From the NCBI GenBank assembly GCA_030374765.1, contig JARGXX010000001.1, forward strand, positions 1,612,001 to 1,676,000: a DNA stretch of 64,000 nucleotides, read 5' to 3'. Below are positions 54,621-64,000 of this stretch, one piece after another. The notes beneath the pieces are model-generated. The model was not told where the DNA came from. It worked only from the letters and a program-made list of their open reading frames with translations, and did not search any database. Within the stretch, counting starts at the first letter, position 1. Every line of letters starts with the position of its first letter. Position numbers and translations under genes: made by a program. The stretch comes from Agarophyton chilense. Its lineage: Eukaryota > Rhodophyta > Florideophyceae > Gracilariales > Gracilariaceae.

Positions 54621-55987
54621 TGGAAACGTGGAGGACATGCACAACCAATTCTGGACAACCCGGAGGAAGTATTTCGGAAGTTGGGAACCACTCAGGTAGA
54701 TGCGACAGGACGAGAAACAGAAGGTCCCTCGACAGAAGCCCGAAATACCCATATGGTTGAACAAGTGAATGAACCCCCTGGTCTCTGTATAGATATCGAT
54801 TCAATACCATGTGTGGTGGTGGATCGGGACTATCAGGAAGTGATGGACCGTGTGCCGGTATTGATCATAAATTGCCCGCTCTAGAAGAAGTCAAATACCA
54901 CCAGAATGCTATTGATGGCATTTTTAGGGTGCTTACAAGTGACTTTCAGTTTCGGAACACATAATGCCATCTTTGTTGTACGCCAGTTCTTACATTGGAA
55001 CTATATTGCAACCCGCGGTAGATAATGGCGTACAATTTGGAACAAGGCAGTTTTAGGGCGCAATTCGTGCGCTGGTTTTACGCCCACTGTTCGCAACCTT
55101 TCAGAAATTCAAGGGTTCGAATTCAACAGAAGGGGTTCCTGTGGCGTAGGAGCTCGTGACCATGTGTGTATCAATGGTTCGCGAGCTCTCAACAAGAGTC
55201 GTACGACTCTGACGTTCAACATGTACGCCTTTGGGGACTTTCTACAATATATAGTGTAAGCGATATCATGACAACATGGTACCTTTTCTTGGCACCATTT
55301 AATGGTTAGAGATCTATCTAACTGTGATGTTTGTCTTCGCTCTTCTGCACCTCAGCAACAAAGTGGGAATGGTGTAGTAATTCCTATAAAATCCGTTCGA
55401 GAGTGTTCTTCCGGTAATACCACCGAGAAGAGAGATGTGGATCGCACCTGTTCAAAGAGAATGAAAATACATAAGATAAACCTATGTTTAACATGACTGT
55501 CTCACGTAGTTCTTCAAGTGTATAAGAATTTTACGTGATGTCTACAGGCCGTGCCAATTTAGCCCGCCCATTGGTGACAGAATTCCCCTCGTGCCTCGTA
55601 AAGTAGAATCGATCAATAGGTCCGATTAGACATGTCGATATATGCGGTACGTGAGCAATCGTCATAGGAACAGTGAAAATGGTGGACTCCTCAGCATTGA
55701 GTCGGTACGGGTCACGAGTGAAAGTTTCGATTCAACTTCGAAAGACCACCCAACGGCATGGATTCCATGTCATCAAACCAACTAGTGCCGCTCAAGAGTC
55801 CCTGAGGCTCCCGCATGTTTTATGAAATATGTTTTGTTGCTTGGCTGCAGTGATGTCGACTTTGGGTATTGCGACTATACAACTCCAATAGGATGAGTCA
55901 TGCAAGACACTGTTTCAATAGTGCGGAAGGAAATATATTCCTACTCCCAAAACCACAGCGAGCGACTACCTTCCATAGTCCCCCTGA
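54621..55987. other. Spacer between transposon relics
   Basis: A 67-codon frame at 54681-54884 and a 64-codon one at 55302-55496 are unassigned. No terminal repeat of the piggyBac-like element was found. Confidence 0.4.
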
Positions 55988-58740
55988 TTAAAGTCCCCGA
56001 GGAGCCCAGTCCGCGATGACCAGCAAAAGAGTTCTTCTGTCTACCTTCTGTTCAATAAATGTGAGCGTTCTCGCATAGTATGCAATTGCCCCGTTCTGCT
56101 CCAGGTTTTTGAAAACTCCGGAAAAGAAACAAATCTTTCGCTCACTTTCATCTTCCCAAGCTCCACGATATGTCCAGGGCATCATCAGCAATGTCTTATC
56201 GTCTCGAACGCGTTGACAAATTCTGATATTTTCATGGGAAGAGAGCAGATTCTGTACTTCAATAGGAGAATTCCAAGAGCTTTGGTATAGTACCTACGCA
56301 ATAACTCATGTAACCTCGGAGAGCGCTGCGATTTTTATAAAGTGATAGACGACTTTCGATAAGGATGTAAAAAATAATAACAAGCCATTTCAGGGTAGAA
56401 AAGTAAGAGTGGTTCGGGGCTTGAACGAGGCACGTATTGTACTTGTTCTTCGTCTTCATCATGGTAAGGAATCTTGATGCCATACTGAAGGACGTACAGA
56501 GAGGCAGCGGAGTAGTATTTGATCTTTTCTCGAGCTGATTGAGCAAAAAGATTTCTCGCTTTCGAGATACGACTCACATATCCAGCAAAGTTTTCTGTCA
56601 CCCACTGCGCTAAAAGAAAAAGTAGTCCACAGTCCCTTATTCGTTGAGATAGATGTAGAAGTAGGTGGTGAACATATTTGCAAAGATGCACGCGACCTCG
56701 ACGCATATTATAGTAGTGATGAACAAAATGTTTGTAAAACCGTTGAGCCAAATCTTCGATGCAGCTGACCATTTTCTCTGTTACACTACATTCACAGATC
56801 CTTTGAACCATTTGCGAAAATAACCACCAGCCGTCCGTCACATCTTGAGGGAGCCAGCCATCTAGTACGACAACACTGCTGGAGAGAACAAAAAACTCCC
56901 ACTCTGAGGCCTTCCATTAACCTCTTTTGTAGAGAATGCCAGGGGCTCTGCAGTACTCTGAACCAGACCCTTCTCTGAAACATCTAAGGTTTTGGTTTAC
57001 CCCGGCAAAAACATTTCCATCAGCTAAGTATCCCAGATCGTGATGACGCCCTGAATCTTTGATCCAGATTGAGACCATATCGCACGCGACATTCTCGAAA
57101 AGTAAGTGCATTGTGTCAATCGGAAACGAGCTGAAAGCGTGGAGGGTGGAAACCTCCAACAAACATGAGTTTGTAGGACCTGACAACCCACATATTTTTA
57201 GCCATTCTTCGAGATCTCTTTTCGATGGCGTACCTCGTAGACTTGCGATCTCTTCTTATGCTCCAATTACTTGGAGATGGGAACGAAGAGGAAGCCTATC
57301 AATTTCCCAAAAGTGCTTTTCAACCAACCGCTTCTTCGATCTGCTTCTTCAAGGCATTTGTTTGCCCTCTAGTATTGAAGGAGGAAAGTAGACATGATTG
57401 ATGTGAACACCTCCATTGGTACAAAACCTGCAAGGGAGAAGGTTATTCTGTCCTTTCAAAGGAGCTTGCTTTCTCATGCCCATTAAGTCAGCTTGAACAT
57501 AGACAAGATGCACATGAAATAGAGCTATTTCACCAGTCCTCAGTCTTGTCATCTTTCCGTCCTTATGCAAGGCACGGATCTCTGAGAGCAACGCGGAAGA
57601 AAAACGAATTGAGGTCTTTCAGTTCGTTAAGTTCTGGGACAAGAAGCAGAGAAAGAAGACGGAAAGCTTTGAATCTTATGGAGGGGGACAGATACAACAG
57701 CACACAAACGATAGGCCGATAAGTATAGTCGTCGGATCTAAATGGTTGAAAATCATCGGCTGAAATAGCCAAAAATATGTCGTTTCGAACGCTCTCTTTT
57801 CGGCTAAGACCTATCACGATATCTTTGAAGAGCTGAGCGGAAAAGTATCTTTATATAGGTTCGCCCCTTCTTCATTCAGCCCTTCTCGAAAGTATTCAAA
57901 GAGATTGGGGCCCTAAACAGGATGCTGAAGGAGCCTCTGCAACCAACACAAAACGGAGAAGTACTCGTAGAAGTTGAAACCGCTCGTTCGGGTAGCACGA
58001 TGGTGCGAGCAAGGAATAAACGAATTATTTAATGTCACTTGCGGAGCTTGGTGATAATAGTGGCATGCCGGGTGTGTCGCAGTTTCGATACCAGATGTGT
58101 ATAAGAGAGCGTTTCGGACACCGCGATACGTGGTGTGCCAAATTCGTGCTCGTCATGAACAGTGGAATTCTTAATGAGATCGTCCAATAATGCATCCGAA
58201 GCAGCGTGTTTGATTTCAATTTTTAGAATGTGTAAGTGAGACTTCATGAACTTCTGAAATCTAACATCTCTGCAAATGGGGTAAGACCCGGGTAAGAGAG
58301 TAGCAGTGCATTGTTGAGAGTCTTTGTGGTTTACCATTGTTTCGCTCTCAGTATTTGTAGTAGAATCCGTCATTTATAACGACTCACTTGTTTCGCCGGT
58401 CTCAGAGGAGGACACCTATCAGGTACCATAGCCAGGGGAGCTTCGAGAAAGGTCGTAGCTGGAATCGCTTTCGTTCTCCCCGAACTTCTTTTCCGTTGAT
58501 AGTGTAGAACTCTGACTTTCAATGTCCTCACGAAGAAGCTCTATCTGAGAAACACTATCAATTCGTTGCGGTAAAAGTAAGAAGAAGCTTTTCATATCAT
58601 TCACGATGTCTGACGCTCGTGACCTATGCATCATAGCCGTTTGCCTTGACACCATCTTTCCTGGATCACAAAGACATTTGTCGCAAGGGTAGAAGACGTA
58701 GCCAAGAGTTATCGTTGTGATATACAGACGAAAAACGCTA
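55988..58740 (-). pseudogene. CACTA/Tnp2-like transposase relic
   Basis: Read on minus from about 58740: a Cys-rich start (YPCDKCLCDPGKMVSRQTAMMH, a C-x2-C...H finger typical of the family's N-terminus), then after gaps SADDFQPF...YTYRPIVCVLLYLSPSIRFK with LLVPELNELKDLN (57817-57563). Next, in a shifted frame, EIRALHKDGK...VQADLMG...KGQNNLLPCRFC, then FPIDTMHLLFENV (57186-56917), then a 168-codon open stretch (56841-56335). This block order is that of Transposase_21/Tnp2 (CACTA, Plavaka). Frames change at least four times. The conserved order makes the family likely, the exact clade uncertain. Confidence 0.6.
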
Positions 58741-59717
58741 ATTTCTTGGTTTTTTGAGAATCAGAGGGCGTATTTTTTTCAGGTTCATGGGCAGTTCCGT
58801 GCCCAATCCGAACTTGAAAAGCTTAAGGAGAATGTAGAGCAGAAAATTAGTTCAATATGTTGTAAAAACAACTCGGAATGCTATGCTTGTGCGTGAGAGT
58901 GAGAAAAGCTGTTGAGGAGAATGTCGATGACTATTATGTGTCGAAACACGCTCGATGGTGAACGAGTTCAAGATAGCGGAACTCCATTGTCGGTGAATGA
59001 CGCCAATGAAATCTAAAAGCACACTACATTCTTCCCATTAGCAACAGAGTTTTCTAAAACGAAAATAGCGAGAGACGAACTCACTTGCCGATCTTCGCAA
59101 AGGGAGTGTTATCCGAATAAAAAGGCAATCGAAATAGAGCATATTTAGTTTCGACGAATGCGCTCATCCACTTGTGCATTTCCAAAAGGGCGTTCTAACA
59201 CTCTCAGCATACGCCACCGAGAAGATTGCCTCTCAATGGTGTTTCACTGTTCCACTCGCTGATACCATTTCATGACCGTTGCTATCAGTGCAGGCTAGTC
59301 TAAAAACTCTGCTTGGGGCTTGGAAAGTGGTACACATTTGTTGTGATGTGGAAGGCATTTCGGCGCGAACGTGTTTCACACGATCAAAAGCACTTTTACT
59401 CGGGATTGAAGTTGTTGTAGTGAAATTGAGACAGATTTAATGTGTCACAAACGATAACAAAAGGAGCGCCACTGTCGCTTACGTCTGGTTTTCAGTTCGG
59501 ATGTGATCGCATCTCCTTCTTTCGCCCCATCTCTATTCTTTGAATGGGTTCTTTCCGCGTTTGAAGCCCACTCGAAGACTTACATGCAATCATCCGAGAT
59601 CAAAGGCAGAGGTCGAAATCTTTTAACATTGTTCTCGAGGACGGAATAATTATTCTTCCGAACCCTAATCCTCCTCGCAATAGGAAGGATTCCAGTTCCT
59701 TCACCACCGGAAAGGAA
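58741..59717. other. No gene seen
   Basis: AT-balanced spacer. It may be the terminal part of the CACTA-like relic (subterminal repeats were looked for, not found). Confidence 0.4.
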
Positions 59718-60861
59718 ATGCAAAAGGCTGTGGAGGCTCACAATGAGAGCTTTGATGACTGCGACCAGTCCAATTGCCTCAAATTTTCATCCACCACGAC
59801 GAAGTATTTCGCGGCCTTTCTTGCTACTGTTGGAAGAAAGCTTCGGACTTACAATGTATTTTGCAAACACGTGGGAAGAAGAAGTTATCGAAGCATACAA
59901 ACAGCACCAGGCCAACCGTCTTCCACCAGGCAATTGAGAAACTCTTCATCGGAGTAAACGAGAAGCATAGGCTATTGGCTTATACCGAGGGAGACCGGGG
60001 GGTGCTGAAATGCATCATCCAAAAACTTCGAAACGAAGTGGCGCACCGTAATAGTCGAAAGAAGTCTAACGTAGCGAAAAACAGCGCTGCTGAAGGGTTT
60101 CTGGTGGATCGCCTGAGCAAGAATTTCTCCATTAGAAAACGAAAAACATCTGTAATAATGGCAGGACAGTCACGGTGGATTTGCCTCATGAATCAAATAA
60201 TGCAGAAGAGGCAGTCCAAGCAGAAAAAACTAAGCGCAAGAAGAACAAATTGAATTCCGAGCTAGTTAAGGACAGAGAGCCCGAGACAACACACGGCTGG
60301 CACAACGATTCAAGCAGGAGACGAGTCCCTAAGAGTCGTAGGTCTGCGAAGAGAAAAGATATTTTTGAAGCGGATAGTCAGTCGTTGAGCAAGAAAAATT
60401 ATTTCCAAGAGAGCCTCAAACCAGTGGATATGCAGAAAGCCAAGAAAAGGACAATTGATGAAGACAATGATTTGAGCAACAATAAACTGCCTATTCCATT
60501 GTTGAAAGAGCGTTGTACTAAACTGTTCTCCAAGAAGAAAGTTCGTGCTGTAAAGAAGAAGGATCGTTTGAGTCTTATTTTGGAATATGTTTCGCACACG
60601 GAGTTTTCGCTCAGAGCAAAAGATGGAGATGGAACAATCGTCGATGTTTGTGAAGAAGACGTGGGTGATTGTAAATGTACACTTTTGGGCTGTAGAATAA
60701 AGAGAAATGCAGCTCACCGCTGCAAAATATACAATGTCCCGATGACTAATTCGTGCGGAATGAGGGTTTCTGGAGAAACGTATGTCGAAGGGGAGTTCAT
60801 CTGCTCACTTGGCTGTGTACCGAGTCTCCTGCGCCCGATTAATACTTCAAGCCTAAGTTAA
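59718..60861 (+). pseudogene. Decayed Lys-rich ORF cluster, unknown
   Basis: Three overlapping frames form a patchwork: about 59743-59937, 59774-60253 and 60175-60861. The second contains the helical stretch LLAYTEGDRGVLKCIIQKLRNEVAHR. The third has basic nuclear-signal-like runs (KTKRKKNK, KSRRSAKRK) and a Cys-containing end (CKCTLLGCRIKRNAAHRCKIY). The third starts without ATG. It could be the second protein of the neighbouring transposon or a host gene relic; I do not recognise it. Confidence 0.3.
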
Positions 60862-63145
60862 AGACCTATATTCCAAATTCTCCTTCACTGACACGGATAC
60901 GCTACTAAGCTGAAACGTTCCTTGGTTAAAGACGGTAGAGCCTAGTTGGAATCTTACGATCTATACAATTCCGCTCTAATAATATGATATTCATAGCGTT
61001 CTTCGTACTACTGTCCTTGTCTGTAGATGATAGTATGATTGGTTCGCTTGTTGGCACGTTAACTTTATCTTCGAGCGCACCCTAAGTTTACACTCTTTCC
61101 TTCCGATTAAACATGTGAGGGGGCTCATCTTTTGAACCCACCAACGAACCATTTGCTTGAGGGGTATCATGAGTTTCTTCTACAGATTCTATCCATGGCA
61201 TATGGGTTTCACAGTCCATCTTGTGGTTTTCGCCGTCTCAAGTTGGCCCTTTTCTGGCTCAGTGGGATCAGACGCTCCTTCTTGAGTTCCGAAGTTTTAT
61301 TGAGCTTTAGGGTTTTTTTTCTCGGGCGTATCGGCTTCATCCTAGATCCCCAATTCCTCACATGGCACACCAAGATCTGCACTAGTTTACATAAACTTTC
61401 GACTAGTTTCAGCACCGAAATGAATGTCTGTTTGTCGAACCTTCGCATCATCATCTAGTTTTTCCTGCAGCGCAGCTACTCTATGGGATCCATCCCGAAA
61501 CCCCACTTCCGGGTTTTCAGGCATCGTGAGTGTCTTCAACTGGCTCGGAAGAGTCATTTTCATCTTCCTAAACCTCTATATCTTTTGGCTTATCTGTGAG
61601 CACAGTTTTGACTGTTTCAGGACGAAGAGCATGAAAAGAGGCTGATTAATCTGTAGAAATTCGTCCTGGTTTTGTCGCGGTTTCATTCAATTTCGGCAGT
61701 ACCTCGTACGCAGGCGGCAGCAACTGATTCTGATTCTGGGCTTTTGAAGAAGCCCATTAGAGATGTAGAAATACAGCCGAATGAGACGAGTGATGTTGCT
61801 GTACCAACTTTCGGTTATGGACTCGGGACTGACTGAGGCGGAATTTGCGGCAAAAGCTGAATCGGACTGTGCGTCACCCACTAGTTCTGGAGACGAAGCT
61901 GATGAAACGGAGCAGGGTTCAGAAATTGTGATTGTGCGGAAGATCGGGAGCATAAGGGTCGAAATGAATCTGTTTCGACGGATTTGAAGCCTGCAGAAAG
62001 CGCACAGGGACAAAACGACATAGTGCGTGCAATGAAATGGAAAGGCGAGTGCACGCGTGAAACTGTGGTCTAATCGTCCAAACTGGAGCGTGGAGGGCGA
62101 CAGCTTCTGGGGATGTTTTAAAAGGGGGTGAAAAGGCCTGTTTTTGAGGCGGGGCGAAGAAATGGAGGATTTTGGATGCTTGATTGTGAGGTGGGATTCG
62201 TACTTTGGATGATGGAGATCCAAATGCTTTCGCAGGTTGCTGGTATTGGGCCCAAGATTTCAGCTTTGACGAATGAACGACTTTCACATCGGACAGAAGG
62301 CGACGTTTGGGTCTCCCTTGCTATTGTCGACGATGGCCTAAGCGATAGAGCCCTTTTAACGATTCCAATGTGATTTGCAGGATCATGTTAAGAGGGAACT
62401 TCCAAAGATACTGGGGCTGAGGAAAGCAGACGCTACTAAGTCTGCCACGAAGAGGTTTAGTAGTAAGAGATCGAGTGGTGACGCTCCTGTATAAAAGACG
62501 TGTGTAGAAAAGAGGCAAGTTGGTCATGGATGAAAGAAAGCGGACGGGGAGTTGGGTTGAAGGAGAGCGTGTCGGACGGGGGGGGTGTTGAGGGGAGGAC
62601 TATTGACCTTGAGTACGTCTCGTAACGTTAGCGATATTCGTATCCTGATGGAGGTTGACATACAGTACAAAAAGAAAAGAGTACAGTATAGAGGTAATAG
62701 AACATGTTCGTGTGTTGTAATGGCAAACATTCAGGAAATTGTTGGCGTCTGTTTGTAACTGTACAATATGTCTGTGATGTAGTTGTACCATCGTATCGAA
62801 GATACACGGTATGATGTGTAAACTGTGTGTGTAGCTCTTGCATTAAATGTTTCTGAAGATACAGAGTGAAGTTGTTCACTCAGTTTGAAAGCTCTGTAAT
62901 GGGGAATTCGTGGAATGCGGTGAGAACAAATGCCGGGACTAACCCGGCATTGCAGTTTTGACTTCATAAAGAATGCTAAGTCGTGTTCACCCAAAGGCTG
63001 TGAACCACAATTTGGGACGACTAAGCCCTCCTACATAATTTGAAAACATCAAAACAGGGCAACTCGGAGTATATCTCCGAGCCACCCGAGCCTCAAACCC
63101 GAGACCTCCGCAGTCGGCTCAGCAGTGTTTTAAGTGGCTCCGGTT
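60862..63145. other. Noncoding 2.3 kb
   Basis: Small frames only, for example 61209-61454 minus and 61781-61987 plus (acidic). A perfect 7-bp hairpin ctcggag-tatat-ctccgag lies at 63064-63082 just before the MITE. The G-rich stretch 62540-62600 resembles the composition at 1.5-2.4 kb. Confidence 0.4.
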
Positions 63146-63148
63146 GCG

Positions 63149-63655
63149 CTAGTGTCTATACGACCGATGGTCTCAAGTGAGGTCAATTGGCCTCATATGA
63201 GGCCATTTTTTATTTCTTTGTAGTTAAGCAATAAATGCAATCTACGAGCTCTGCAGAACTGGAACAAATTGCTAAACACTCTTCCTTTGATGGCCTTAAG
63301 ATTTGAAGTATGCATTACTAGATGATGGAAAGAGATACTTCCTTTCGACATGTTTTTTTTGGATAGTTTGAGGCCAAAAATATTTGGTTGTTATTTTGTT
63401 TGCGACTACTGAAGTTTGCCACACCAAAAGTATATCGTTTTAAAGAAGAGTATTAAAGCTCTGTTTGACTCGATCCCCGAGGCTTTTTTTAACGATCAAG
63501 ATGTATGGTTTTTATTTTTGTTTTCTTGCTTTCTGCTCTGAATTTGAAAATTCATATCTTGAATGATTTTCAGTTACTTTTTAAGGGAGTTTTTGGCCTC
63601 ATATGAAGCCAAGCTGCCTCAGATGAGGCCAATCCTCCTGGCGTGTAGACACTAG
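63149..63655. mobile_element. MITE-like element, 507 bp
   Basis: The ends are inverted: ctagtgtctatacg at the left and cgtgtagacactag at the right (one mismatch in the first 14). They are flanked by gcg on both sides (63146-63148, 63656-63658), a possible 3-bp target duplication. Inside both ends lie the palindrome ggcctcatatgaggcc (63189-63204, perfect 16 bp) and its near copy ggcctcatatgaagcc (63595-63610), plus further ctca-tgaggcc half-sites. The centre is AT-rich and has no ORF. Confidence 0.75.
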
Positions 63656-64000
63656 GCGCTCCAGATCACGATAGCCGTGAATAATGAGAAATATCCCGGT
63701 CTATTTGAACGAAAGTGGCAGTGTCCTTTCCCCAATCGTCCATTTCCCTCTGGATTACCGCTCTCGGCTACCATGCAATCCATGCGTAGGGTAAGGATCA
63801 CGGGTGAGCTCTCAATGAAGAAGGTTCTTTCGCCGTTTCCTGATTTGAGAATATCTCACTATTATCTGCAAGCCAACTGGGGCTGCCTTTCTAGAACTAT
63901 TGATTTTCATTGCAGAATTGAAACTCGATAGCCTTGCGCGCTACTGTGTCATGCTACAAAGCTGCACTTTTAGCATTTCGCATTGCTCTTAATTCAGAAC
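63656..64000. other. Window end
   Basis: An 84-codon plus frame (63677-63931) begins at GTG and is unassigned. An exon of a gene continuing to the right is possible. Confidence 0.3.

Noticed and set aside
55081-55140. tRNA B-box-like gggttcgaattc
   Set aside because: The flanking bases cannot form the T-stem and no A box lies at the right distance.
63064-63145. tRNA-like fold on minus (7-bp acceptor-like arms gagccac/gtggctc)
   Set aside because: The T-stem does not pair, the T-loop lacks TTC and no valid anticodon loop with U33 forms.

Overview
This is a nuclear contig from a eukaryote, most likely a unicellular alga. The evidence is a set of complete single-copy eukaryotic housekeeping genes, short GT-AG introns (79-137 bp) in three of them, a DNA gyrase B and a PRPP synthetase that both carry N-terminal presequences, and eukaryotic transposons. 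A red alga is my best guess from gene content and sparse introns, but no single base or residue proves it.

Layout. Positions 1-5.6 kb hold debris: a broken DNA N4/N6-methyltransferase cut by the window edge, a frameshifted purine-rich ORF, a 14-bp minisatellite of 28 units and an orphan ORF. Positions 5.6-40.2 kb are a compact gene block: GRX5, PRPP synthetase, GyrB, CPSF73, a TrmH-like methyltransferase (1 intron), ribulose-phosphate epimerase, a PHO88/SND3-like protein fused to thioredoxin, a tandem-UBC protein (UBE2Z-like plus a dead second UBC), NOB1, prefoldin 6 (2 introns), UBC9 (3 introns), ribophorin II/Swp1, TBCCD1, DBP10/DDX54, EMC4 and a PPP4R4-like HEAT protein. Neighbours are mostly convergent (stops 79-760 bp apart) or divergent, sharing 0.4-0.7 kb intergenic promoters. 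No operon logic applies.

Positions 40.2-64 kb are a transposon graveyard. A Ty3/gypsy chromovirus of 11.1 kb (42752-53875, minus strand, two LTRs) is inserted inside a piggyBac-like transposase relic, whose two halves lie immediately outside the LTRs. The chromovirus has Gag and Pol in different frames joined by a likely -1 slippery heptamer, a chromodomain, several inactivating changes, and a long unknown ORF on the opposite strand between pol and the 3' LTR. Further right lie a decayed CACTA/Tnp2-like transposase, an unassigned decayed ORF cluster and a 507-bp MITE-like element whose terminus recurs at 41.65 kb.

The housekeeping genes cover ribosome maturation (NOB1, DBP10), mRNA 3' processing (CPSF73), ER insertion and glycosylation (EMC4, SND3-like, Swp1), ubiquitin/SUMO conjugation, and nucleotide and pentose metabolism. 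They do not form one pathway. Start codons were set to the first plausible ATG, even where the open frame runs further upstream.
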